Positions 33,281 through 40,503 of a stretch of DNA of 64,000 nucleotides are shown here, piece after piece. The stretch comes from Phaeocystidibacter sp965659415. GTDB taxonomy: Bacteria > Bacteroidota > Bacteroidia > Flavobacteriales > Schleiferiaceae. The stretch covers positions 1 through 64,000 of the forward strand of contig CBFHVA010000001.1 of assembly GCA_965659415.1 (NCBI GenBank), read 5' to 3'. The notes beneath the pieces are model-generated. The model saw only the letters and a program-made list of their open reading frames with translations. It was not told the origin of the DNA and made no database searches. Each line of letters begins with the position of its first letter. Positions within the stretch are counted from its first letter, which is position 1. A program made the position numbers and the translations under genes.

Positions 33281-33811
33281 ATGTTGCGAATTGCTTTGAT
33301 CTGGGGGGTACTTGCCGGGATAATCATGTCTGCTCCTTTCTATTTATTTATGGGTTCGGTTGAAGATTTTGATCCGGATTCTGGGATGATAATTGGTTTT
33401 GCTACAATGATCATCGCATTCGGCACAAGTTATTTTGGGGTGAAAGCTTATCGAGCTCAACGTGACTCTTGGAGCTTTGGACGAGCATGGGGTTCCGCAG
33501 CTTTGATAGCCTTTGTTGGAATGATTATATATGTAGCGGCCTGGATGGGCTACAATAGTGCTAATCCTGAGTTCATGGAGAACATGTTCACCAACCAAGT
33601 GGAAAGCATTCAGAACGACTCTTCATTGAGTGAAGACCAAAAGACAGCGCAGCTCGAAGAGGCCGAATGGTACCGTGAAGTTTATGAAACGAACGTAGGA
33701 ATAGCGCTTATCACATTCACAGAACCTCTCATACCTGCAATCGTCGTAAGTCTTATCATAGGTTTATTGCTTAAAAAAGCACCAGAAAAAATGAATCCAC
33801 TACGTGAATAA
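33281..33811 (+). CDS. DUF4199 family membrane protein
   Basis: A 176-residue protein with four membrane segments and the DUF4199 features: GVLAGIIMSAPFYLF, the YFGVKAYR motif after the second helix, SFGRAWGSAALIA, and a hydrophilic helical stretch (~105-140) before the last helix. Function unknown; the family is widespread in Bacteroidota and often lies beside glycosyltransferases, as one lies here. Upstream TACTTTAG is a near match to the -7 element. Confidence 0.82.
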   Translation: MLRIALIWGVLAGIIMSAPFYLFMGSVEDFDPDSGMIIGFATMIIAFGTSYFGVKAYRAQRDSWSFGRAWGSAALIAFVGMIIYVAAWMGYNSANPEFMENMFTNQVESIQNDSSLSEDQKTAQLEEAEWYREVYETNVGIALITFTEPLIPAIVVSLIIGLLLKKAPEKMNPLRE

Positions 33812-33848
33812 TTTTTCACCATTTGTTGAACACATTGAAGAAAATAGT

Positions 33849-33980
33849 TACATTGGTAACTCAAGTGTAAAGCGAGTGCTATGAAATTAGCGCAAAGGCA
33901 CCTACTACGTGAATGAAGCACGTGAACAACTACCAAAAGGTGCTAAGCCCCGAATTGAGAGGTTCGGGGCTTATTTTTTT
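33849..33980 (+). ncRNA. Candidate small RNA or leader-peptide transcript
   Basis: Between the DUF4199 stop and the convergent ABC genes are a promoter-like TTG (33826-33828), 20 bases, TACATTGG (one mismatch), and 10-bp perfect stem AAGCCCCGAA/TTCGGGGCTT (33945-33954 and 33963-33972) followed by ATTTTTTT. The predicted transcript is ~115 bases. It includes a GCACCT/AGGTGC pairing and an 11-codon frame (ATG 33881 to TGA). It may be just a long 3' trailer of DUF4199; expression data are needed. Confidence 0.3.
33945..33980 (+). terminator. Strong intrinsic terminator
   Basis: AAGCCCCGAA and TTCGGGGCTT form a perfect 10-bp stem with an 8-base loop, followed by ATTTTTTT on the plus strand only. 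It ends transcription of DUF4199 or of a separate short RNA. Confidence 0.9.
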
Positions 33981-34019
33981 CTAATCTTCAGGGAGTAAGT
34001 TCTAGAAGAGTCTGATCAT

Positions 34020-35279
34020 CTACTCTGCTCTTAAGGCATCTACGGGTTTCACTTGAACAGCTCTTTTTGCTGGAAGCAAACCTGCCATAATCCCGAAAAA
34101 TACCAATATTCCAAAGGCGGCGAGAACAACCTCTACGCGCACAGTTGGATGTAAAAATGTATCCACACTGGTTCCCACTAGCCAGTCGACCAAGGTCATA
34201 AGCCAGGTGCCAAAAATGATTCCAATTAGTCCGGCAAGGATGGTTAGAACCAATGATTCACTAATGATCTGAGATATAATTTCAGCAGGCGTTGCTCCTA
34301 GCGCCCTGCGGATTCCAATTTCCTTGGTTCGCTCCTTCACTACCACGAGCATAATGTTACTTACGCCAATAGCGCCGGCCATCAATGAAAATATACTGAC
34401 GAATAAAGAGAGACCTCTGATGCCAGCAAATAAGCCTTGAATACGCGTGAATTCTTCCTTCATACTCCAAGAACCGAATGCGCGCAAATCCTCAGGATGT
34501 ACCGTATGTTGTTGAGCAAGAACTGACTTGATATCGCTCTGTATTTTTGTTGCATCCGCATCAGGTTCAATCAAGAAGCTGAACCACCCTACTCTATCTC
34601 CATAGTTAAATGCGCGTTGAAAGGTGGTAAAAGGAATGAATATCGATTGACGGTCTTCCTCTGCGTCCCCACCTTGCCGATTCGATTCGTAAACGCCTAC
34701 AACAGTAAAATACACTCCATTGATTCGCAAATCATTGCCTATCACCTCTTCATCTGCTTCAAAGAGCATCTCCTCTACTCGTTTTCCAATGACACAGACC
34801 TTCCGTGTATCATCCAAGTCGCGTTGGTTCAACCATCTTCCACTGTCCAGTAATTTGGGCTCAATTTGCCAATACTCCGGTATATCACCGTACACAGTGA
34901 AAGCGCCAGTTTTGTCTTTGTGAATTACATTATTCGTTCCCTGGTAACCTCCGAGTTGATTTCTAGGGCAAACAATTTTGACATCAGGTACTCGATGCTC
35001 AATAACGGCTGCATCTGAATTCCTCAAGCTAAAGCGCCTTCCGCGTTGAAACCCCTTGTACGGCATGCTCGTAGATTGCGACCACAGGTAAACGCTATTG
35101 GTCGCCCGATCTCCCATATCACGCGTAATCCCATTTTGCAGGCCTTTACCACTCGCCATCATGATAATGAGAAGAGCAATCCCCCAAGCTACTCCAAAAC
35201 CCGTGAGTACCGTCCTACCCCGATTTTTCGCTAGGGTATTCCATATCTCACCCCAAGTATCTGAATCAAATAATCTCAT
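34020..35279 (-). CDS. ABC transporter permease, MacB/FtsX type (second permease)
   Basis: A 419-residue protein with the MacB layout: one N-terminal membrane helix after a short amphipathic start (NRGRTVLTGFGVAWGIALLIIMM), a ~220-residue periplasmic domain, and three C-terminal helices. The FtsX signatures GAIGVSNIMLVVVKERTKEIGIRRALGATPAEI and LLPAKRAVQVKPVDALRAE are present. MacB-type transporters move substrates in the periplasm by mechanotransmission rather than pumping across the inner membrane. It overlaps the first permease by 4 bases. No periplasmic adaptor is in view, so the substrate route is unclear. Confidence 0.9.
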   Translation of the reverse strand: MRLFDSDTWGEIWNTLAKNRGRTVLTGFGVAWGIALLIIMMASGKGLQNGITRDMGDRATNSVYLWSQSTSMPYKGFQRGRRFSLRNSDAAVIEHRVPDVKIVCPRNQLGGYQGTNNVIHKDKTGAFTVYGDIPEYWQIEPKLLDSGRWLNQRDLDDTRKVCVIGKRVEEMLFEADEEVIGNDLRINGVYFTVVGVYESNRQGGDAEEDRQSIFIPFTTFQRAFNYGDRVGWFSFLIEPDADATKIQSDIKSVLAQQHTVHPEDLRAFGSWSMKEEFTRIQGLFAGIRGLSLFVSIFSLMAGAIGVSNIMLVVVKERTKEIGIRRALGATPAEIISQIISESLVLTILAGLIGIIFGTWLMTLVDWLVGTSVDTFLHPTVRVEVVLAAFGILVFFGIMAGLLPAKRAVQVKPVDALRAE

Positions 35280-36508
35280 TCGTCCCTGAGTGCTTCTATG
35301 GGTTGAACTTTCGCTGCTCTTCTCGCAGGAACGAATCCAGCGAGGGCGCCCGTGATCACCAAAAGTATAGTAGTGTATATCGCGGTTTTGAAGTCCACAG
35401 ATGGATTTCGGAAAAAAGGAGCGTCTGTGATCAAGCTGTTCATCGCTTCAACTACCAACACAGCTAGCACCAATCCAATATAGCCTGCCACTGCCGTTAT
35501 GAAAACCGACTCTTGTATAATCAGGGAAATAATGGAACGTGGTGTAGCTCCAAGGGCCTTGCGTATTCCAATCTCTTTGGTGCGTTCTTTCACCACTACA
35601 ATCATGATGTTACTCACCCCAACAATTCCAGCTATGATGGTCATTATGCCGATGAGCCATACAAATGCGGTAATTCCATTCAGCGCACTTTGAATATTCT
35701 GAAATTGCTCTTGAAGATTTCGAATATTAATAGCTCGTTCATCATCCGGATGAATGCCAAATTTCTTAATCAGGTTTGAACGGATATCGCTGGCCACAAG
35801 CCGACTGTGTTCCAAATCCGTTTCGCTTAGCGTAACCATCATTCTGCGGACATCCTGGCCACCATTAAATACCGCTTGTGCCGCTGAGATAGGCACGTAG
35901 AGATTCTCTTCATCGCGATCGTTTTCCTTGTCTGTGAAGATTCCTACGACTTGAAAAGGAACACCCCAGACTTTTATATACTGCCCAATAGGATCTTCCT
36001 CTCCGAAGAAATTCGGGACAATTTTCTTCCCAATTACTACCACCTTTCTGACTTGTTCAATATCAGATTGATTGATATAGCGTCCTCTGTAAATGATGCT
36101 ACGTTCAATGTCCTGATAGCCTGGATGCACACCACGAAGCGAATGAGTGCCGTACTTATCTTTATAATTCACTTGCGCGCTCCATCTCGAATATCGCCCA
36201 GAGTAGCTGTCAATTTCATCGTCAAATTTCTCAACAATGAAATCTACATCTTCATTTTTCATTTGAACTCGCCTACCCACATTCATTCCATTGTATGCAA
36301 GGCTGGTAACGTCTGTATTAATCCACAAACTGTTCATGGCATCATCTCCAAAGGCAAATTTGGCCCCATTGGAAAGTCCTTGTCCAGCCGCCAAGAGAAG
36401 CACAAGCATGAAAATTCCCCAGGTCACTGAAAATCCTGTCAATACAGTCCGGAGGGGATTCTTGCGAATCGTTTCAAAAATTTCCTGCCACTTATCCCAA
36501 TCAAACAT
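35276..36508 (-). CDS. ABC transporter permease, MacB/FtsX type (first permease)
   Basis: A 410-residue paralogue of the next permease with the same order: NPLRTVLTGFSVTWGIFMLVLLLAAGQGLSNG, a periplasmic core, then IVGVSNIMIVVVKERTKEIGIRKALGATPRSI and FVPARRAAKVQPIEALRDE. Two permeases with one ATPase suggest a heterodimeric exporter. It follows the ATPase gene by 12 bases and overlaps the second permease gene by 4. Confidence 0.9.
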   Translation of the reverse strand: MFDWDKWQEIFETIRKNPLRTVLTGFSVTWGIFMLVLLLAAGQGLSNGAKFAFGDDAMNSLWINTDVTSLAYNGMNVGRRVQMKNEDVDFIVEKFDDEIDSYSGRYSRWSAQVNYKDKYGTHSLRGVHPGYQDIERSIIYRGRYINQSDIEQVRKVVVIGKKIVPNFFGEEDPIGQYIKVWGVPFQVVGIFTDKENDRDEENLYVPISAAQAVFNGGQDVRRMMVTLSETDLEHSRLVASDIRSNLIKKFGIHPDDERAINIRNLQEQFQNIQSALNGITAFVWLIGIMTIIAGIVGVSNIMIVVVKERTKEIGIRKALGATPRSIISLIIQESVFITAVAGYIGLVLAVLVVEAMNSLITDAPFFRNPSVDFKTAIYTTILLVITGALAGFVPARRAAKVQPIEALRDE

Positions 36509-36520
36509 GGTAGTAAAGCA

Positions 36521-37204
36521 TTAAATGGCGTTTGCTGTTTCGGTGGTTTCCACTAATCCGTCCTTCAAGCGTATAACTCTATTTGTCATTTCGGCGATGT
36601 CATTCTCGTGGGTTACTATAACCACAGTCATTCCCTTGTTGTGGATTTGCTTGAAGAGCTCCATAACATCGTGGGAGGTGGTGGTGTCAAGCGCTCCTGT
36701 TGGCTCATCTGCCAACAGAACTTTCGGTTCTGTAATCAACGCTCGAGCAATCGCAACACGCTGTTTTTGTCCACCTGAAAGCTGACTCGGTAAGTGGTCA
36801 GCCCAATCAGCCAAGCCAACCTGCTCAAGGTATTGCATGGCTTTTTTGTTTCGGGTTGATCTTTTCATACGCTGATAGTAAAGCGGCATAGCCACATTTT
36901 CAAGCGCCGTTTTATAACTGATCAAATTGAAACTTTGAAACACGAATCCTAGAAATTGGTTGCGGTACTTTGCGGCTTGCTTCTCAGAGAGGTCCTTAAT
37001 CAAAACATCATCGAGGTAATAATCCCCTTGATCGTAGCCATCAAGCATTCCCAGAACGTTTAACAAGGTTGACTTCCCCGAGCCGGAAGACCCCATTATG
37101 GAAACGAGTTCACCGTCTTCTATATTCAAATCCACGCCTTTAAGCACGTGAAGTGGCTTACTACCCGTGTGGTAGTACTTATGTAAATCGGATATCTTAA
37201 TCAT
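36521..37204 (-). CDS. ABC transporter ATP-binding protein, LolD/MacB type
   Basis: A 227-residue ATPase with Walker A GSSGSGKSTLLN, Q-loop FVFQSFNL, signature LSGGQKQRVAIARAL, Walker B VLLADEPTGALD and the H-loop VIVTHEND, all intact. It powers the two FtsX-type permeases encoded next. It is the first gene of the three-gene operon and faces a MarR regulator across a 248-base spacer. Confidence 0.93.
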   Translation of the reverse strand: MIKISDLHKYYHTGSKPLHVLKGVDLNIEDGELVSIMGSSGSGKSTLLNVLGMLDGYDQGDYYLDDVLIKDLSEKQAAKYRNQFLGFVFQSFNLISYKTALENVAMPLYYQRMKRSTRNKKAMQYLEQVGLADWADHLPSQLSGGQKQRVAIARALITEPKVLLADEPTGALDTTTSHDVMELFKQIHNKGMTVVIVTHENDIAEMTNRVIRLKDGLVETTETANAI

Positions 37205-37370
37205 AAATAATGCTCACCTCGATTGAGATGGTTTTCAAGTAGCGGAAAACCGAAGGTACAAAAACAACAATGTTCTGGAATGAGTGTTTTCTATCAAGTG
37301 ATACATTTTTGAAGTTGTTTACCAACGGTAAAGAGATTCTATACGTATTTCATAATAGATGCAGTAAAAT

Positions 37371-37417
37371 CTAACTAACACACTATATCAACTAACCCAA
37401 GTGTTGCGTTAGTTTTG
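37371..37417 (+). promoter_or_regulatory. marR promoter with overlapping inverted repeat (candidate MarR operator)
   Basis: TAGTTTTG (37410-37417) is a perfect -7 element, 35 bases before the marR ATG. CTAACTAACAC (37371-37381) and GTGTTGCGTTAG (37401-37412) are inverted arms that match except for a small central difference; the right arm overlaps the first bases of the -7 element. Binding there would repress marR and could also affect the divergent ABC operon. No TTG lies at -33. Confidence 0.5.
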
Positions 37418-37452
37418 CACCCGCAAAACTCAAACACAAAAAAAGACTCCAA

Positions 37453-37920
37453 ATGAATGACGTATTAGGTCGTTTGTTCATCGACATTTCCAAGGATTAC
37501 GTTGCACAGGTGACGGATCGACTTCAGCACCTTGATATTCAACGCCATTATTACGCTTTGTACTTGCTCGACAAGGCGGAATCTACCCTTACACAAAGCG
37601 AATTAGCTGATCAACTTCAGGTTGATAAAGTGGCAGTAGTTCGTTTGGTAGATTACCTTACGGAGAAAGGGTACGTAAAGCGCAAGGTAGATAACGAAGA
37701 TCGCAGAAAACAGCACGTAGTTCTTCAAGAGAAAAGCGAAGAGATCCTGCCAGAAATCCGACAAGCTTTCACCGCAGCTGACGACTTTATCCTAGAGGCA
37801 TTAGATGAGCGAGATCGTCAAGAATTTCTAAGAATTTCTCGCAGAATTCGCGAGTTCTATCAAGAGAATCCAAGCTCGCACATTAAGGTGAATATGAATT
37901 ACAAACGCGTCAAATCCTGA
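37453..37920 (+). CDS. MarR family transcriptional regulator
   Basis: A 155-residue winged-helix protein: helices from ~5-45, the DNA-binding HTH (LTQSELADQLQVDKVAVVRLVDYLTEKGYV), and the wing with the diagnostic VDNEDRRKQHVVL. MarR proteins repress divergent transport genes and release DNA on ligand binding. It is divergent from the MacB-type ABC operon, whose likely local regulator it is. The stop codon lies inside a terminator stem. Confidence 0.93.
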   Translation: MNDVLGRLFIDISKDYVAQVTDRLQHLDIQRHYYALYLLDKAESTLTQSELADQLQVDKVAVVRLVDYLTEKGYVKRKVDNEDRRKQHVVLQEKSEEILPEIRQAFTAADDFILEALDERDRQEFLRISRRIREFYQENPSSHIKVNMNYKRVKS

Positions 37921-37935
37921 CGCGTTTTGTATTTA
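37903..37935 (+). terminator. Terminator overlapping the marR stop codon
   Basis: AAACGCGTCA (37903-37912) and TGACGCGTTT (37918-37927) form a perfect 10-bp stem with a 5-base loop; TTTGTATTT follows. The TGA stop is part of the stem, so the last codons double as the terminator. Confidence 0.8.
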
Positions 37936-38559
37936 GAGTAATCGCTTTCTCAGTCGAGGGTGACTCATCCCGCTAAATAGATAATAGTTAATCCAGGCAA
38001 TCGTAGTGCCAAGCACGGAGCCCACAAATACATCAATCAAAAAGTGTTGGTTGAGGTAAATACGACTATATCCTACTAAGAGCGCAACGAGGAAGAATAA
38101 CACGGAGGCCCACTTGCGGTTTACCCAGAAAGCCATCAGCCCAAATAATCCGAAAGCTGCCGTGGTATGTCCACTCGGAAAGCTATGGTGCGTATGTTGA
38201 TCTATACCCTCAATCATTCGGAGGGTTCCTTCCTCGAACCACCCCCAAGGACGATCTACGTCTGGGAACACAAACTGCTTTAATACACCTACGAGCACAA
38301 GGATGCTCACACCTGATGATACTGTAGACAGGACAACTGCACCTTTACTTCGAAGCGCCAAGAGTACGATGGTGACCACCACAAACATGAGTCCGTCGCC
38401 AAGGTGAGTGAGGTATTTAAAAAGAAAAGGTGCGGTATCCACATGCCAATTTTCCATGGCCATATGGATGGAACTTTTGTCAAAGCGAATTAGGAAAGTG
38501 AGACATACCAATGCAAACACAATGGTTAGGCCCGTAAACACTTTCCCTCCCTTGGACAT
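37933..38559 (-). CDS. PAP2 superfamily phosphatase
   Basis: A 208-residue membrane protein with five or six helices and the three PAP2 motifs: KQFVFPDVDRP, PSGHTTA, and SRIYLNQHFLIDVFVG. The family dephosphorylates phosphatidic acid, phosphatidylglycerophosphate or undecaprenyl pyrophosphate; sequence does not choose between them. ATG 38559-38557 overlaps the upstream stop as TAATG, favouring this start over a longer one at 38604. Confidence 0.9.
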   Translation of the reverse strand: MSKGGKVFTGLTIVFALVCLTFLIRFDKSSIHMAMENWHVDTAPFLFKYLTHLGDGLMFVVVTIVLLALRSKGAVVLSTVSSGVSILVLVGVLKQFVFPDVDRPWGWFEEGTLRMIEGIDQHTHHSFPSGHTTAAFGLFGLMAFWVNRKWASVLFFLVALLVGYSRIYLNQHFLIDVFVGSVLGTTIAWINYYLFSGMSHPRLRKRLL

Positions 38560-38948
38560 TACGACCCAATTGTATGGAGTAGGTCTTGAACTTGACTTTG
38601 CCAAAGAAGCTTGCTCTCCTCAACCTCGTCTTCATCCGCATAGTCGGTAACCATCAAAGAGGTGTCCTTGGTGAGCTCGTCCACAACAATTCTGAATTCG
38701 AAATAGGCCTTACTTCCCTCCTCCTCGTCGTTCTCCCATCGGAACTGGATGAAGCGATCTTGCTTCTTTCGAATCATTTTTGCAACCTCTTCAGAATCAC
38801 CCCAGAAAAAAGTGAACATCTCTCCTCTCGAGTTCACATCGTCGCAGAACCATTCACTGAGCCCGCTAGGAGTTGAAAGATAAGGGAATAACATAGCAGG
38901 AGATGCTTTAACCGGGTATTCGAGTTCGAATTTCACTTTATCATCCAT
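38559..38948 (-). CDS. START-like domain protein (SRPBCC superfamily)
   Basis: A 129-residue protein with the pattern of the Bacteroidota START-like family: VKFELEYPVKASPAMLFPYLSTPSGLSEWF, DVNSRGEMFTFFWGDSEE, RFRW-like FIQFRWENDEEE, and a final helix WQSQVQDLLHTIGS. It is predicted to bind a hydrophobic ligand in a helix-grip fold; the ligand is unknown. It overlaps the PAP2 gene by one base (TAATG), so the two are coupled. Confidence 0.82.
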   Translation of the reverse strand: MDDKVKFELEYPVKASPAMLFPYLSTPSGLSEWFCDDVNSRGEMFTFFWGDSEEVAKMIRKKQDRFIQFRWENDEEEGSKAYFEFRIVVDELTKDTSLMVTDYADEDEVEESKLLWQSQVQDLLHTIGS

Positions 38949-39042
38949 ACGGGTAAAAAGGTCTTATTTGTGTTTCATTGGTCGAGTCGCAATATAGAAA
39001 TTTATCGCACACATCAAATTGAATAAAATCCATGCTCACCGC

Positions 39043-39072
39043 TTGCCACAAAGTGGAAGTCGATTATATTTG
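39043..39072 (+). promoter_or_regulatory. Canonical primary-sigma promoter for tRNA-Met
   Basis: TTG (39043-39045), exactly 19 bases, then TATATTTG (39065-39072). It is the best match to the Bacteroidota consensus in the window and places the start a few bases before the tRNA 5' end. Confidence 0.85.
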
Positions 39073-39085
39073 CACCCTCAATCAC

Positions 39086-39159
39086 GGCGAGGTAGCTCAG
39101 TTGGTTAGAGCGCAGGATTCATAACCCTGAGGTCGGGAGTTCAAATCTCCCCTTCGCTA
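39086..39159 (+). tRNA. tRNA-Met (anticodon CAU)
   Basis: A 74-base cloverleaf: acceptor GGCGAGG pairs with CTTCGCT (two G-U), D arm GCTCAGTTGGTTAGAGC, anticodon CAT at 39120-39122 in loop TTCATAA, T arm GGGAG-TTCAAAT-CTCCC, discriminator A at 39159, and no encoded CCA. It lacks the three G-C pairs of initiators, so it is an elongator; tRNA-Ile with lysidine-modified CAU cannot be excluded by eye. Confidence 0.93.
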
Positions 39160-39305
39160 CTACAAAAAAGGTCTTCCATTCAGGGGGACCTTTTTTTGTG
39201 GTTAAATCAGGATTCATTTCCGCCGGCTAGCGGACGGGAGTTCATCCGTCAGTGGCCGGACAAGGTCTCCCCTTCGCTACTACAAAAAAGGTTTTCCATT
39301 CAGGG
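39146..39305 (+). repeat. Direct repeat of the tRNA 3' end and terminator, with GC-rich inserted element
   Basis: Bases 39146-39185 (T arm 3' strand, acceptor 3' strand, start of the terminator) recur at 39266-39305 with one mismatch, offset 120. The T-arm sequence CGGGAGTTCA (39134-39143) also recurs at 39235-39244. Between the two copied parts the second unit has 21 bases (39245-39265) where the tRNA has 2. The GC-rich segment 39219-39260 contains small inverted repeats (TCCGC/GCGGA, TCCG/CGGA) like a REP element. No integrase is nearby. Confidence 0.8.
39164..39197 (+). terminator. Terminator of tRNA-Met
   Basis: AAAAAAGGTC and GGACCTTTTTTT pair around a loop of about 12 bases directly after the tRNA, ending in seven T. 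Confidence 0.85.
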
Positions 39306-39484
39306 AGGCCTTCTCATGTTCTATATGCAGTTAGTATGTGCTTGGTTTTTGCTCTGTTATTGACTCCGATAGCAGTGCCCTCCCTATCGAGAAAGTCTCT
39401 CAAGATCCATTCAGATTAAATGTTGGTCACAATTAGTGATTCTGTGACCTATCTTAGACCGTACTAATCAAGTTCAAAGAAGCC
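39306..39484 (+). promoter_or_regulatory. Upstream region of the hydrolase gene, with 7-bp inverted repeat
   Basis: GGTCACA (39425-39431) and TGTGACC (39443-39449) are a perfect inverted repeat with an 11-base spacer, immediately before TATCTTAG (one mismatch to the -7 element) and 36 bases before the ATG. Its place suggests a regulator site. The rest of this gap shows no gene. Confidence 0.4.
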
Positions 39485-40408
39485 ATGACCAATACGTTCA
39501 AGTCAATCTATCTAGCTATTATAATCTCTTGGGCTTCCTTCCCAACGAAGGCTCAAGTGGACTCAGTTTCCTATAACCACGGAACCTTTTATGGAGAATG
39601 GCATTGGGCTGAGCAAGGAGCTCCATTGGTGATTATCCTTCCTGGTTCGGGACCTATTGACAGAAATGGAAACGGTCCATCTGAGGCGGGCAATAGTCTG
39701 CTGTATTTAGCGGATTCACTGAATGCTCATGGCATATCCACACTCAACACCGACAAATACAGCGCGTCCACATCCCGTTTCGATACGGAAAGAGCTGTGA
39801 GTTATGACAATTTCATTGAGCTCGGAGAAGTTTGGGTGAGCAAAGCAAATGATATGGGATATACCGATATAACCGTACTAGGTCATTCGCAAGGGGCCCT
39901 TACTGCACTTCTTTTAGCTGATAGGCCTGAAGTGGACCGAGTGATCAGCCTTTGTGGTGCGGGAAGAAAGATTAACCAGATACTCGCTGATCAGCTCACT
40001 TCACAGTTTCCTGAAGAATCGCATGACGCCATTCGTGCGGCGTTTGACACGCTGGGTATGGGCACCCGTGCAAAGTCACCACACATACTTCTCAGTAGCA
40101 TGTTTACGGAGCAAAATGCAGACTTTGTCATCTCATGGGCCAAGTATGATCCCTGTGAGGTAATCCGAAACGTAAGTGTTCCTGTGGCCATCATTGACGG
40201 TTCTACTGATATCCAAGTCAATACCTCTGAAGCGGATCGATTGGTCAGTTGTGCTCCTTCAAGTTCGCGAACCACTGTAGAAGGTATGGGTCACATGCTC
40301 AAGAACGCCCCTTCTTCAAGAATGCTCGCCTTGCAGTATTACAACAATCCACAGCTTCCGTTGAGCTCGGGTTTAGCCGGCATAATTGCTGAGTTTATCA
40401 AGGAGTAA
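39485..40408 (+). CDS. Exported alpha/beta hydrolase
   Basis: A 307-residue protein with a signal peptide ending in TKAQ. The oxyanion region ILPGSGPIDRNGNGP, nucleophile elbow GHSQGA, Asp in IIDGSTDIQV and His in EGMGHMLKN make a complete alpha/beta-hydrolase triad. The PGSGPIDRNGN signature is that of the dienelactone-hydrolase-like/BAAT-like family common in Bacteroidota. The substrate is unknown. Monocistronic, with a bidirectional terminator downstream and an inverted repeat upstream. Confidence 0.88.
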   Translation: MTNTFKSIYLAIIISWASFPTKAQVDSVSYNHGTFYGEWHWAEQGAPLVIILPGSGPIDRNGNGPSEAGNSLLYLADSLNAHGISTLNTDKYSASTSRFDTERAVSYDNFIELGEVWVSKANDMGYTDITVLGHSQGALTALLLADRPEVDRVISLCGAGRKINQILADQLTSQFPEESHDAIRAAFDTLGMGTRAKSPHILLSSMFTEQNADFVISWAKYDPCEVIRNVSVPVAIIDGSTDIQVNTSEADRLVSCAPSSSRTTVEGMGHMLKNAPSSRMLALQYYNNPQLPLSSGLAGIIAEFIKE

Positions 40409-40437
40409 CTCGAATGAAACCGTTCTTTAAAAAAGAC

Positions 40438-40482
40438 AAAAACCACCCATCCCATGCACTCAAGCGGACGGGTGGTTTTTTT
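40438..40482. terminator. Bidirectional terminator between the hydrolase and phoH
   Basis: AAAAACCACCC and GGGTGGTTTTT pair over 11 positions around a loop of about 20 bases, with T runs on both strands; it serves two convergent genes. Confidence 0.82.
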
Positions 40483-40503
40483 GTCTACAACCTTTGAGTC
40501 AAC

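Noticed and set aside
34020..36508. Assembly duplication of one permease gene
   Set aside because: The two FtsX-type proteins differ through most of their length and share only family motifs, so they are true paralogues.
39146..39305. Attachment sites of a present-day integrative element
   Set aside because: The repeats are only 120 bases apart with no integrase or cargo between; at best a scar.
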